This document shows positions 1-10,325 of a stretch of 64,000 nucleotides of DNA, piece after piece (the first letter of the stretch is position 1; each line of letters begins with the position of its first letter). The DNA comes from Oidiodendron maius Zn (lineage: Eukaryota > Ascomycota > Leotiomycetes > Myxotrichaceae), in the NCBI GenBank assembly GCA_000827325.1, contig KN832884.1, positions 842,953-906,952 on the forward strand, given 5' to 3'. Under the pieces are notes generated by a model that did not search any database, was not told the origin of the DNA, and was given only the letters and a program-made list of their open reading frames with translations. Made by a program: the position numbers and the translations under genes.

Positions 1-2052
1 GGACGCTACCCACAAGCAATATGCGTAGTGATTGACGGACTCGATGAGCTGTGTGACGAAGACGACCAGTCTGAACTATTGGAAATTGTTAATAAGCTTA
101 GCACGAACCAAAACATCAAGGTCTGCGTCGCTAGTCGAGCTGAGCCGCTTCTGAAAGACCACCTCAGCAGACATCCGCGCCTCAAACTCCAAGACTTGAC
201 CGCCAAAGATATGTCCCAATATGCCAAAGCGCAGCTCCTGCCACTATTTAGTGTTCGTCATATTGATCCCGATACGCAGAAGATGATCATTTGGCGCCTT
301 GTTCACAAGGCTCAAGGCGTCTTCCCATGGCTACACCTAGTGGTCCGGCGCTTACGCGATTCCGAGCCGGAAGAAGACTTGTTGCAATACCTTGAAAGGC
401 TGCCTTGTGAGGTATTAGAGCTTTATAGAGATATTTGGAACAATCCGGCTGCGGCCCGGTACCTCAACTTCGTGATCAGCAACAAACGGTTAATGGACAC
501 ATCATGGGAGACATTTGCAAATCACTATATCAACGACATGATCGGTAATGACATGTCGGTATTACATATGGTTGCAACTACCGACAAAGCTATACAGAGA
601 GCGCTTCTCAAAGACCGAGACTCTCTCTCCCGACATCTACGGGATCAAATTCAGGAAGCATGTGAAAAGACTGAGAAGGATATCGAGGCTCAGTGCGCCG
701 GTCTACTGGAGATCTCCGCCTCCGTCACCTTTTCGGGTATCATCAGCCTTGCATATCGAAAGATAAAGTTCATACACAGGAGCGCATACGATTTTTTAAC
801 TAATACTTCAGAAGGCCTTCAAATTCGAGACTGCGACCCAGCCTCCGAGGACGAGCGGTGGCTAAGCATCACTAAGGGGTACCTAGGTCTGGCGCAAACT
901 GGCAAACTCGGAACCATGGGCCATATAAACCGGGCCCTCGCGCCGCTGTCCCGCTTAGCCGTTCCAAAATTGCAGCCAAAGATAGACAGAGTACTGGCTA
1001 TCTGCCAGAGATGGTACCGCCGTCGTGTCCTGCGTCTGCTCCCAGGCTTGCTGTCTTGGACTCCTAAAGGCAGGCAGGATAGGCTATCTCCTCCATTTCT
1101 AGTACTCGCCGCATACCCCAACTTCCGGGATTTTGTTATCTCCGCCATTGCACGCAGCCCTGACCCTTCGCTAGAGGCTACAATTTTTTTACGACATCTA
1201 AGTGACCGACGGACACGTATATCAGAGAACGTTATCTCGAATGCACATTGCTATCTAGGGCCCTTGCTGCGTCTCGGGGCTGACCCTAACAAGAAGGATA
1301 TCATCCGGCACGATAGATATTCTGGAGAGCTCTGTAGGGGAGCTATAAACTTTGACTCCGCATTCGGCCGTTTCCTGAACGTTGCTGTACAGCAATGCAA
1401 CCGTCACAGGGAGACTCCTTTAAGTGTAGCGGAAGCAGTGGTTAGAAGTTTCATGAGCACAGAGCCCAATCTTGACGACCGTACATCCATTGGTGTCAAA
1501 ATCAGCACGAAAAGGAACGGGACTCATGGCGCTCGCCATACGTCATCGGCAAATGATCCCGATTACTTTGAGCTGTTTTCAAATTTACCTAATCTCTCCG
1601 ATAACATTGCGGATCATGTCTGTTTCATTCTCAGTGTCAACCTAGCATTCTTACTAGACGTCCTTGACAAAAGAACTAGAAAGTTCTTCGGCCAAAATAC
1701 CTCGATTTCTACTTCCATAAACCCTAGCTTTCCTACTAGCCAAGTACAGCCCCATGCCCAAGTCAGGTTCGTGCTACTCATGAAGGGCTCCACAAGAAAG
1801 CGCTACCGGCTTGTAGATGAAAACGTTTATCCAGACTTGGTTCGTATCATAGAGCAGCGGCTTCAGGGCAATAATTCCGAACCTGTCTTCAGTAGTATGG
1901 ACCGGATGGTTGAAAATGTGCTTTCTGAAATCTCCGACAGTACTCGGTATCAGGAAGTAGATTCCGTACTTTCTTTTTTGGCTGAGGAGCAATGCGGTTA
2001 TACCAAGGTCAGTGACACTGAGCTCGCAGATCTGGCGAAAATCGTGGAGTAA
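1..2052 (+). CDS. NACHT-type STAND NTPase, 3' part (5' end outside window)
   Basis: The frame is open from base 1, so the gene begins outside the window; 683 residues are visible. It opens inside a NACHT nucleotide-binding domain. Visible residues 6-17 are a Walker B segment (AICVVIDGLDEL), followed by the VCVASRAEP sensor strand at about 41-49 and an LQDLT motif. About residues 256-266 carry FIHRSAYDFL, the conserved H-R-S-x-x-D-F-L motif downstream of NACHT in fungal HET-E-like proteins. The last 400 residues show no clear WD40, TPR or ankyrin array; a single LGADPN motif recalls one ankyrin turn. Such proteins are intracellular switches in fungal immunity-like responses and incompatibility. 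The N-terminal effector domain and Walker A lie outside, so the effector type is unknown. No intron is needed in the visible part. Confidence 0.85.
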   Translation, partial: GRYPQAICVVIDGLDELCDEDDQSELLEIVNKLSTNQNIKVCVASRAEPLLKDHLSRHPRLKLQDLTAKDMSQYAKAQLLPLFSVRHIDPDTQKMIIWRLVHKAQGVFPWLHLVVRRLRDSEPEEDLLQYLERLPCEVLELYRDIWNNPAAARYLNFVISNKRLMDTSWETFANHYINDMIGNDMSVLHMVATTDKAIQRALLKDRDSLSRHLRDQIQEACEKTEKDIEAQCAGLLEISASVTFSGIISLAYRKIKFIHRSAYDFLTNTSEGLQIRDCDPASEDERWLSITKGYLGLAQTGKLGTMGHINRALAPLSRLAVPKLQPKIDRVLAICQRWYRRRVLRLLPGLLSWTPKGRQDRLSPPFLVLAAYPNFRDFVISAIARSPDPSLEATIFLRHLSDRRTRISENVISNAHCYLGPLLRLGADPNKKDIIRHDRYSGELCRGAINFDSAFGRFLNVAVQQCNRHRETPLSVAEAVVRSFMSTEPNLDDRTSIGVKISTKRNGTHGARHTSSANDPDYFELFSNLPNLSDNIADHVCFILSVNLAFLLDVLDKRTRKFFGQNTSISTSINPSFPTSQVQPHAQVRFVLLMKGSTRKRYRLVDENVYPDLVRIIEQRLQGNNSEPVFSSMDRMVENVLSEISDSTRYQEVDSVLSFLAEEQCGYTKVSDTELADLAKIVE

Positions 2053-3834
2053 GACGGACTAGAATGAGTTAGGGTTCTCAAGTCGCAGAACAATTTGGAT
2101 GGAGGACAGGACCAACATGGCATGCTCAGGCTGATATCGCGTTTTGACTTTGATTATTGATCGGCCCAATTGGTGCACATCCAACATCATGCAGGGAATA
2201 TCTAGAATAGGATAACATCATTGCTTTTGCAATTTTCGGCTTTAGAACTAAATACTTACTGCTTTAGCTTGGCCATCCATGATTTGAGCTACGGGAGGGT
2301 TAGCTGAGCAGACGACCCAGCTGCAGATAACCCACCTAGGTTATATAATGGTAGTTACTCCCTTATAATTTCGAGATGCATATCTGTTAGATCTCTTAGC
2401 AGACACAAGACAGTAACTACCGGCCATATAGAGGTTTGGCCGTTGTCATCAAGAGTAACATATCGTGTTCTGTAAAGCATGACTGGGAAGTTTATTGTCC
2501 CACCACATTCCACGTCTCCGTAAGAGTCGTAGTGAGACCATCCTACAGACAAAGTATATTTTCAAACTTTGGAGCTATATTTGAAATTAATAGAAGCTCT
2601 ATACCACGGTCCTGAATTCCAGGGAAAAGTCGATAGTTATAATAGAGCAGGGGGCAATAGCTACAGCAGCTTTTAATACTCTCAACAGGGCAATCGACAG
2701 TATAGCCAAACTGTAGTATTTTTCTGACTGCAGGTCGAGCCCTTATAGAAAAATAGCTAAAGAACAATTATAAACAGATTATAGATTTATATATTTATGT
2801 GGTGGAGATTTAAGACCCCTAAACTATAAGGTTTTTTTGGCTTACCGGTTTTTTCGGCACACAGGGATAGACAGTAGTCCGTAAAAGTATATTTGCACTC
2901 ACTACAGAACTGTAGTGTTGATAGACAATCTGCTCTCCAGCTAATATACTGAGTTTTCACCTTACTTGATGTACGACTATGACCTGAGCAACCTATTGAT
3001 CTCCCTTTAAGAATACAATATAGAATATATTTAGGTCAGAAATCGCGCTCTATGGACTATCGTTCCGCGAATTAAATAGGTGCTATCAGTACATTAAGTG
3101 GTATAATTATTTAGAAGTTTCGCCGAAGGAGGAGGGGAATGGCCCTGCGATATGGTCATTATATCCTTCACAAGTGTAACCGTTCCTGAAGAGTTCACAG
3201 GAAGAACAGTATATGGGAGAAATCCAATGTTTCGTATCCGCCACTGGTAGGTGGTCGCCTGCAAACAGGGCCTAAGACCTTGTCCATTTCTGAGACGGAA
3301 GAGGGAAGTTTCTCTCGTAGCTTTCTAGGCCACTCGATTGGTGGCCTGGCTAAGGCTTCAGAATCCGTCCGAAGCCGGTCCCAGTCCACATCAAGAGACT
3401 CACCTTCATCCTCCTCTTCCCTGTTTTTCAAATTCTTATTCTTTGTTAACTTCAGCGAGCTCAGGCGAAACGACCTTTGAGCTTTGTAAAACATCGTACT
3501 TGTATCGTCCCCGGAATCTAGTCCGGGAAGGCAGCATAGACCTCTTCCCACCGGCACTTGGTTCTTTATATTAACTAGTCTTGTCTCATAATTTGGCTTC
3601 TAGCCGACCTTCGAATTGCGCGATTTTAAGCCTGTGAGGTGATTTCTGGGCTTTCGATTAGTCTGCTATATTCGGCACTCGTAAGCAGCGGATTCGCCTC
3701 CCTCATCACGCAAGCACTTGTTTCGGCAGTCTCGGTTTTTATAGCTTCGCTAGCGACTATATAATAGGTGATCGTTACAGCACTTCAAAGTGATCTTAGT
3801 TTCCTTCTCAAAACTCATAACAGAAGGGGACAGC
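2053..3834. other. AT-rich spacer, no supported gene
   Basis: About 1.8 kb that is AT-rich in its first half. It holds only short open frames on both strands without a recognisable domain. The best is a 120-residue frame on the minus strand at 3195-3557, with an acidic stretch and an R/P-rich end; no homology is apparent to me. The base composition suggests decayed repeat DNA, but I could not identify an element. Confidence 0.5.
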
Positions 3835-4377
3835 CTACACATTCGCAGCCACGACGATGATAATGCAAACGGTCCACACACCCAGCCAGTATGCGTCGCG
3901 GTCTTCCTGTCCGAAGGACAGGAAATGCCATGCAAATCTGAAGGCGTCTGTCAATAATGATACGACGTTCAACCAGAGCAGTAGGCCGGCGCCTATCATC
4001 GTCCAAGTGCGGGAGTAGCACCGATGGCGCGGATGTAACTCAGAGACGCTGTTGCCGCCGAATACTACGAGTGATAGTACTCCCTGGAGAAGTTGTTAGA
4101 AAGGGGAGAGGAGAGTGTCGTCAAGAAGGAGAGGAACACATACATTGAAGACCGCGTTGCCCGGCACCCCGTCTTGATTCCAGGGTCTTGTCCATGCACC
4201 GCGACGGCCGTAACCGGAATGTCGATAGACAAAGGGGAGGGATATGGCACCGAAGATGATTTGGATTATGGAGAGGAGAATGATTGCGATTAAGATCGCA
4301 GCCTTCTTTCGCGGCTTGATGGGAAATGGGATGTCGTCGCGAACGGTCGGTGAACCATCGCCCACCTGTTCAGACAT
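3835..4377 (-). CDS. small membrane protein of unknown family, 2 exons
   Basis: Exons at 4377-4144 and 4083-3835; the 60-bp intron has GTATGTG, a CTAAC branch site and CTCCAG. The spliced product has 160 residues. The start chosen (MSEQVGDG) is the Met just ahead of a short polar N-terminus (about 32 residues). After it come a hydrophobic segment (KKAAILIAIILLSIIQIIF), a second across the intron junction, a third in exon 2 (MIGAGLLLWLNVVSLL) and a fourth at the C-terminus ending in IIIVVAAN. Four membrane spans are therefore likely. I do not recognise the family. It is divergent from the membrane gene at 4675; the 297 bp between the starts may be a shared promoter. The phase-0 splice keeps the frame exactly. 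Confidence 0.7.
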
Positions 4378-4674
4378 CGTTAGGCCTGTTTTAGGGCTTA
4401 GGCTTGTCAAATACGCCTGCGTGTAAAGGAAAGGAGAAATGTTAACTTTGAAGCAGTTAGAACCGGTGCTGCACCAGTTCTTATCAGACCACATGACCGA
4501 AACTCAAATATCATAAATCCGAATCTAGGCAGCAAGATCGTCTGATCATTTAAGAGCCTATCGCGATGAGGGTGAGATTGCATTGCCAGCCACCACGCCG
4601 CTTTCCATTCAAAACATCTTGGTCTTGAACATCGTGCACACATCTCTCGAGTGACTATTAGCGCATGAGCTAAA

Positions 4675-5426
4675 ATGGACGCCATGGATGACCAGCGTAT
4701 TGGCGATATCGACGAAGGCGAAAAAGGGCAACTTTCCCAAGAGGATGCCACGCCAGCGGCACACGATCACCTGCTCGCACCAGGAAAGCAGCAGTCGCAT
4801 GAGAACACACCAACCCCTCTCCCAGTCATATCCGTCATCATCCTGTCCATCCTTCTGTTTTTGCCTTTTTTGATAACAATCCTCTCGTTCCCGGTTCTTA
4901 TTAGTTTAGGTCAAGACCCTCTAGGGTTTTCCTTCCTGGCTTTCCTCCTACTTGTCTCCTTAGTACCGTGTGGCCTCGGCATTTCACTCTTGGTGCGTAT
5001 ATCCCCTCCATCAACAACTCATGGGCCGCCCCTCTCCCCAAAATTGGTCGTTATTAACAAATGCGCACAATCCAGACGGTAATATTGACCCCGATATTAC
5101 AGATATTCTCTACCTCCGCGGGAATTGATCCAACCAAGCTCCCTCCTAATCAGCGCAAACTTCCTGGCGCCCTGCTTCTCACCTGGAGCCTCCTAATTAT
5201 CTATTTGATTTTCTACGGGACGGTGTGGATCTGGGCGTCGTCAAGAACAGTAGCCGATCTCATCGACGATCACGGAGTGTGGAAGGATTTCAGCGCAAAG
5301 GTGGATGTGCCGGATGCGTTAGATCTTTTGACAAGGTGTTTGCTAGAGAGGGGGGAGGGGTGGGCTGTGGTTGAGGATTTCACTTTTTGTGCCAAGGATA
5401 TTGGGATCAAGAGCGCTGGTGATTAG
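4675..5426 (+). CDS. small membrane protein of unknown family, 2 exons
   Basis: Exons 4675-4992 and 5103-5426 are joined in phase 0 across a 110-bp intron (GTGCGT...ATTACAG), giving 213 residues. The first 48 residues are polar and acidic. Two hydrophobic spans follow in exon 1 (VISVIILSILLFLPFLITIL and the FSFLAFLLLVSLVPCGLGIS region), and exon 2 has one clear span (ALLLTWSLLIIYLIFYGTVW). The C-terminal 60 residues are soluble and contain WKDFSAKVDVPDALDLL. An in-frame Met three codons downstream could be the true start. The family is not recognised. It faces the gene at 3835-4377 across a short divergent promoter, which suggests but does not prove co-regulation. Confidence 0.7.
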
Positions 5427-5858
5427 GAGTCTGGAGTTAATATTGTGTCGAATTTGGCAACTTGAACGTGAGCAAAGAAGGATAGTAGAGATGTAGCACT
5501 TCGAGCTGTATGATACGGTCAGCACACATTGGATGATCCTTAGCAGATTATATGATAATAATACTATTGGTTACCCTTAAATATAAACACGTATAGTCGA
5601 AAAGGAGAGTTCAGTATAATATAAAAACTTTACTAGTGGTGAACTTAATAATAGTTTGGTCTATGACTGGATGGCCCTAACATACAACATGAGCGAGTTG
5701 GTGATTTGTGTAGGCCACGCCAAGGAATATACCGAGAAACTCATCCCGCAGTGCTATATTTCTAATCCGACAATTTGTTCACGCGGTTCTATGATAGAAT
5801 AGTACCTTAAATATATAGAGTTTCTAGATAGTCATGAGATGATATGAAGGTAGTTAAA
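5427..5858. other. convergent AT-rich spacer
   Basis: Spacer between the 3' ends of two convergent genes. It is AT-rich with short polyA/T-like runs that could serve 3' end formation on both strands. Nothing else is seen. Confidence 0.5.
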
Positions 5859-6652
5859 TCAATTGATAGGTGCGCTCGTTCCAACGAAAACTACTAGCAC
5901 AGCTGCATAAGCTGCTGTGGCCCCAAGCACCTCCTGAGGTTTTGCCGTCGAGGCTATCGCAACGAGAATAGAGAATATGAGCACCGATATGGAAACCGTC
6001 AGGATGCTGGTAAGCCTAGACGGAACCAGTGTCATAATTAACATCGGTATTATTAGCATCAGCCCCCCAATGATTGCCATCACAAAGCGTGTCCGAGTCT
6101 CAATAATCCATATGGTTCTCTCCTGCTGCTCTCGCAGAGCTTGTTCTGTACTTTCCTTCATATCTGATAGAGCATGCTTGCTTTTGGCAAGTTTTCGAAA
6201 TGACAATGGGTAAGATCGCTTGTTGTTGAGCTCTGCAAGCCCGGGAAATAGTACACTGTAGATAAGTGGTGGCTCATTTTTTGGTGCCACTTCTCTCTGG
6301 CTCATAACTTCATACGCTTGAAGAGCAGACGCTGAGTTGCGTAAGCGAGTATAAAATCGTCGATGCCATGAAACTTACAATACTCCGCAACTAATTTTCT
6401 TATTCGATGCAATTGCTCTTCAGATGTATCACCACAGTCTGTAATCTGCTTATACTCTCGAAGCAGATCTCTTTGTAAATGCAAGAGATTGATCCATTGT
6501 AGTGATCTTAGATCGAGGCATACGGGATAGGCTACAGTTGACTTCGCAAGGTGCTGAGCCAGTTGTTGATAGTACGTCTTGCCTGAATACTGCTCATGGA
6601 ATTCCGTTACGAAAGGATTATTGTGTTGATTCGCTGACTCATGGAAAGCCAT
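5859..6652 (-). CDS. DUF6594-family membrane protein, 2 exons
   Basis: Exons 6652-6379 and 6331-5859 flank a 47-bp intron (GTAAGT...CAACTCAG). Splicing is in phase 1 and gives 248 residues. The junction restores EYSSALQAYEVM, the conserved helix of DUF6594 proteins. N-terminal to it is the typical LQWINLLHLQRDLL signature at about 52-65. The C-terminus has three membrane spans (MAIIGGLMLIIPMLIMTL, ILTVSISVLIFSILVAIAS and the family's ending ATAAYAAVLVVFVGTS). Without splicing there would be two short overlapping frames, so the intron is well supported. DUF6594 proteins are abundant in filamentous ascomycetes and have no known function. The neighbour downstream on the other strand is a HET-domain gene. 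Confidence 0.85.
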
Positions 6653-7095
6653 TTCGAAGATTGACTCAACGATCTTGTTTGCTGCGGATGTAGATTGTAT
6701 GTACAGTGCTACAACTGATGTAACTTATCTGATCAATTCACCGTCGATGAATACACAAGGAGATTATTTCGCCTCGTGGCTTGCCTCGGAGTAGTTTTGT
6801 CCTTTTTGACCAAGAATGTCAACAGAGTTGTAGTGAGCTGATGCGACGGAATTGCTTGTCGGCTGGCGTAAGCGAGCCAACAAAACGCATGCGCAGTTAG
6901 TCTCACGTGGCAAGGCTGAGCCAAACATCCTGTAGAACAATTCTCAGTCTCTGCTCGTCTCCAATTTTGACCACATTTTCTGACTGCATCATTCTGTTCG
7001 TCTCATGATTAAGAGAGCCAAACCCGACTTGGAGATAACCTTTTTGCTGTAGATTATCCTGTTTGTAGGGTTAATCCGACTTCTCTCTGCTCAAC
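6653..7095. other. divergent promoter region between DUF6594 and HET genes
   Basis: A 443-bp spacer between two divergent starts. It carries only short open frames and no recognised motif beyond scattered AT-rich stretches. Confidence 0.5.
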
Positions 7096-8439
7096 ATGCG
7101 CCTCATAAATACTCAAACACTCGAGCTTCACGAATTCTTCGACACCAGGACTCCGCCTTACGCTATTCTGTCGCACACCTGGGGAGAGGGGGAAATCACG
7201 TCGCAGGATTGGCTCTACTCGAACAGTCAGAGACTCCCCGGAACTTCTGCTCTGTCAGAAGGGGATATCAACCTACTAAAGTCAAAGGCCGGATATATCA
7301 AGACTACTAGTGCCTGTAGACAGGCGAGTCTGGATAGCTGTGACTGGATCTGGATTGACACAATCTGTATCGATAAGAAGAGCTCGGCAGAACTATCCGA
7401 AGCTATTAACTCTATGTTTAAGTGGTATACAAATGCCGTCGTGTGTTATGCCTTTCTGGCTGACGTTTCGAACCTAACCTTAGAGGCATGCCATGCCTCA
7501 GACAGCCGATTTAGAAGAAGTCGGTGGTTCGAAAGAGGTTGGACCTTACAGGAACTGATCGCGCCTAAAAAGCTAGACTTTTATTCCGAGCATTGGTCTA
7601 AGATTGGATCAAAGCAAGATCTTAGTGATCTAATTGAGGAGATCACGAAAGTGCCGAAAACTTGCCTTCATAATTCAAATGTTCTTCCATCATACACAAT
7701 CGCAGCAAAGATGTCGTGGGCATCAAGGCGGATCACCAGTCGTACTGAAGATATAGCCTACTGTCTGCTAGGGATATTCCGCGTGCAGATGCCCTTACTC
7801 TATGGAGAAGGGGGGAAGAATGCCTTCATACGCTTGCAAGAGGAAATAATGAAAGAGTCTACTGATCATTCATTGTTCGCCTGGAGGAGATGGCCACCGG
7901 GGGAAAGTGAGTCGCAATCGACAGAAGATCCTCTTGCTTGGGGGATTTTGGCAACACATCCCTCGCAATTCGAAGATGCAGCTTCCGTGGGGCATATCAG
8001 TGCTATCAGTAGTCCGTACTCCATGACAAGCAGCGGTCTACGAATTAAGCTCCCAGTCTTGCAGTGGAATGAAAATGCAATCGCTATTCTTGATTGGGGG
8101 TTAGAGGGTTGGGGAAGGTGGCCTTTAGGAATCGTTGTCTCACAGATTAGGGGTGATTTGGAAGATGGCAAACTCCTCTTTGCCCGAACCCCTCATTGGA
8201 GCATTTACCTTTTATCTGGTAGACAGGTCTCGCTTGCTCGGGTTTGTACTCTGTATCTTTTAAAACGGGATCTTGACCCCCCACTAGAATTCCCAAAACA
8301 GCCAGAAAGGACACACGAAGGGTCAATAGAGCGAGCAATGGATCGTTTGGTTTGCTTTCCTGACCTAGCCATGATTTTGCCGGGCCATGCAGCTCAGATG
8401 GAGGATGTCGCTAGCGATGGGCCCATATATTCATTTTAA
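7096..8439 (+). CDS. HET-domain (heterokaryon incompatibility) protein
   Basis: Intronless, 447 residues, start MRLINTQTLEL, which is canonical for this family. The HET domain has its three conserved blocks: PPYAILSHTWGEGEI at 20-34, DWIWIDTICIDKKSSAEL near 83-100 with MFKWYTNAVVCYAFLADV just after, and RSRWFERGWTLQELIAPK near 140-157. Downstream, SRTEDIAYCLLGIFRVQMPL and YGEGGKNAFIRLQEEI belong to the usual C-terminal extension. No NACHT, WD40 or ankyrin domain is attached. HET proteins of this short class act in vegetative incompatibility and related cell-death responses; the partner locus cannot be inferred here. The last 170 residues show no recognisable domain. Confidence 0.92.
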   Translation: MRLINTQTLELHEFFDTRTPPYAILSHTWGEGEITSQDWLYSNSQRLPGTSALSEGDINLLKSKAGYIKTTSACRQASLDSCDWIWIDTICIDKKSSAELSEAINSMFKWYTNAVVCYAFLADVSNLTLEACHASDSRFRRSRWFERGWTLQELIAPKKLDFYSEHWSKIGSKQDLSDLIEEITKVPKTCLHNSNVLPSYTIAAKMSWASRRITSRTEDIAYCLLGIFRVQMPLLYGEGGKNAFIRLQEEIMKESTDHSLFAWRRWPPGESESQSTEDPLAWGILATHPSQFEDAASVGHISAISSPYSMTSSGLRIKLPVLQWNENAIAILDWGLEGWGRWPLGIVVSQIRGDLEDGKLLFARTPHWSIYLLSGRQVSLARVCTLYLLKRDLDPPLEFPKQPERTHEGSIERAMDRLVCFPDLAMILPGHAAQMEDVASDGPIYSF

Positions 8440-8725
8440 GTTTGCAACCATACTTCCTGTAAGCGTGTTATAGAGCTAACTATAACCCTAGTTTGCATAG
8501 CCGGGATGATATATTACGCGTGAAGGAATTCAACCTTAGACTTGTCGTCATGATATACCATGCAGCCCCCGAAACACAAGAAATGCTTTAAAAGAGGATA
8601 TTCCCACCCCCAAGGTCAACCTCCGTAGAGACACATTTCTATATCAATTCGATGGCCTCTGTATCTCAGCCGCATCCTTCTACGTGAAAGCTAGGCTCTT
8701 TATACTAGTTAGTCTGTCTAGATGA

Positions 8726-9330
8726 TCCTCGCCATGCACCTTCTCTTGCTTTATCGTTCCTTCAACCGTCGCCAACTCCACTGGGAACCTTGTGATTGTG
8801 GCTCTCGGGGATCTCGATCCAGGAACTTGCGTAGCTAGTTCACTTTCAATGTTTAGTCTAACGCGCTGACTTTTCCCTAGCTACAGCATGCAAGCTCAGA
8901 TGCAGGGTCCAGTCTCGGATGTCATGATCTTGGATAACATGGGAGATGAGGTTGGCGAGTGCGTGGCCCAATTTCTCCTTTTCACTTCCACTTTGCACGA
9001 GTGGTCACAGAACACTAATGTAGCACGCTCACCCAGGTCGAATACTGTGTCTGTTAGTAACCTCGATACTGGTAGCTTGTTTCAATTCACCATCTCGGAG
9101 ATGGCCAAGGTGCCGCACTCTTCATCGAAACCAGTCAAGCCGAGGTCAATGTCACCTGGAACTTTCAATTGTCCTCGTCCGCCGCACCTACAACCGTGAC
9201 TTCATTGCCATCAACCTTTCCCACCACCGCGATAACACCTACTAAGCCCTCGCGTGCGACAAATTTGGCGGCGATACCATGGCCCGTCTTGCTGTTATTT
9301 TTAGCACTAGCTTTATTCATGGCTGTATAG
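8726..9330 (+). pseudogene. surface glycoprotein with GPI/TM tail, frame-disrupted and lacking a visible start
   Basis: The first coding-looking exon (about 8726-8830) reads VANSTGNLVIVALGDLDPG. It splices in phase 0 across a plausible 69-bp intron (8831-8899) to exon 2 at 8900. Exon 2 is then open through NTVSVSNLDTGSLFQFTIS, but near 9100 the reading moves by one base. After that it reads DGQGAALFIETSQAEVNVTW, a Ser/Thr/Pro-rich stretch, and a hydrophobic tail ending in LLLFLALALFMAV before the stop at 9328. I found no in-frame start or signal peptide upstream. A decayed GPI-anchored or tail-anchored extracellular protein fits best. A sequencing error at about 9100 plus an unseen first exon would make it a live gene. 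Confidence 0.4.
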
Positions 9331-10325
9331 GTAACTTATCCTCTCCTAAACTAAACAGCTGCAGGACAATAATCATACGGGTAAGCAACCTAAGTAACGT
9401 CCGTCCCTGGGTCGAGAGACGAACCCTGTTACGAGACAAAACATAGGTACTTTATAATTAAGTAGCTCTGATTCTGTGAACGCATCAAAATTTATCGTAC
9501 TTTTATGTCAGTTATGTTGTGTGCCCTCTCCCGAATACCCCAAGCCCGCTTACTCTGAAAATTAAGATTGCGTCCTTGCCGCCCTTATAATTTGCGAAAA
9601 GCCCTTTTTTATAGTGCAATATGACCCTCAAATCACAGCACCATCATCGAGCTCTTTTCGCCTTTCAAACTCATAGAACAGTTGGATCTGGATTTCCAAG
9701 TCTCGTCACGATACTGAGAAGTTATGGTTAACCTTGTGGCGACTAGTGAGTGCTGTGTCATGCGACATAGCCACATGGCTTGGTACCTCCAATCAAGCGA
9801 TCAAGGATCCCTGATCACTTGGTAATACATGTCTGAGACAAAATGCGTACCTGCATGGGGAGTCAGGTACGCTTTATGCCTTTGTTCAATCACAAGGAGT
9901 AGGGTGCAGCAGAGTGAGCTGTAACTACATAGTTTAGACAAGTCCGGCTCTGGGTCATATCAATATATAAAGGGGATTCTACGTGCTATCTACTTCTCAC
10001 GGTCTGAACACATAAGCCCAGATTACTATGACTAGCCGCCAAGACAATCTCGCTCTTATTTTGGTGGAATCCACTGCACCGACTGGAGCCCGAAACTTGA
10101 GGACGTCACCCGCAGGAACATTTAACGGAGGAGGAAGGTGACTCGCTGGCCTTGTATCGCCGTCAATTTTGACACTCAGCTACAAAGTATGCGGATCCAA
10201 GCGCAGAAAAATTGGTCTAGAACCGATTCTATTATCTGGTAATACGCAGAATAATCAAAACAAATTCGTTTAGGAAGTCTTCCGGTAGAGTGATACCAAC
10301 AAAGTACACGACTTCCTCGGCCTTG
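9331..10325. other. spacer without supported gene
   Basis: About 1 kb. A 33-codon frame beginning near 10028 (MTSRQDNLALILVE) has no support. A minus-strand frame at 10232-10414 could be an alternative 3' exon of the SDR gene, but no splice requires it. Confidence 0.4.

Noticed and set aside
5061-5102. Separate small gene starting at 5061
   Set aside because: The upstream part reads as intron; a phase-0 splice to 4992 gives a coherent membrane protein.
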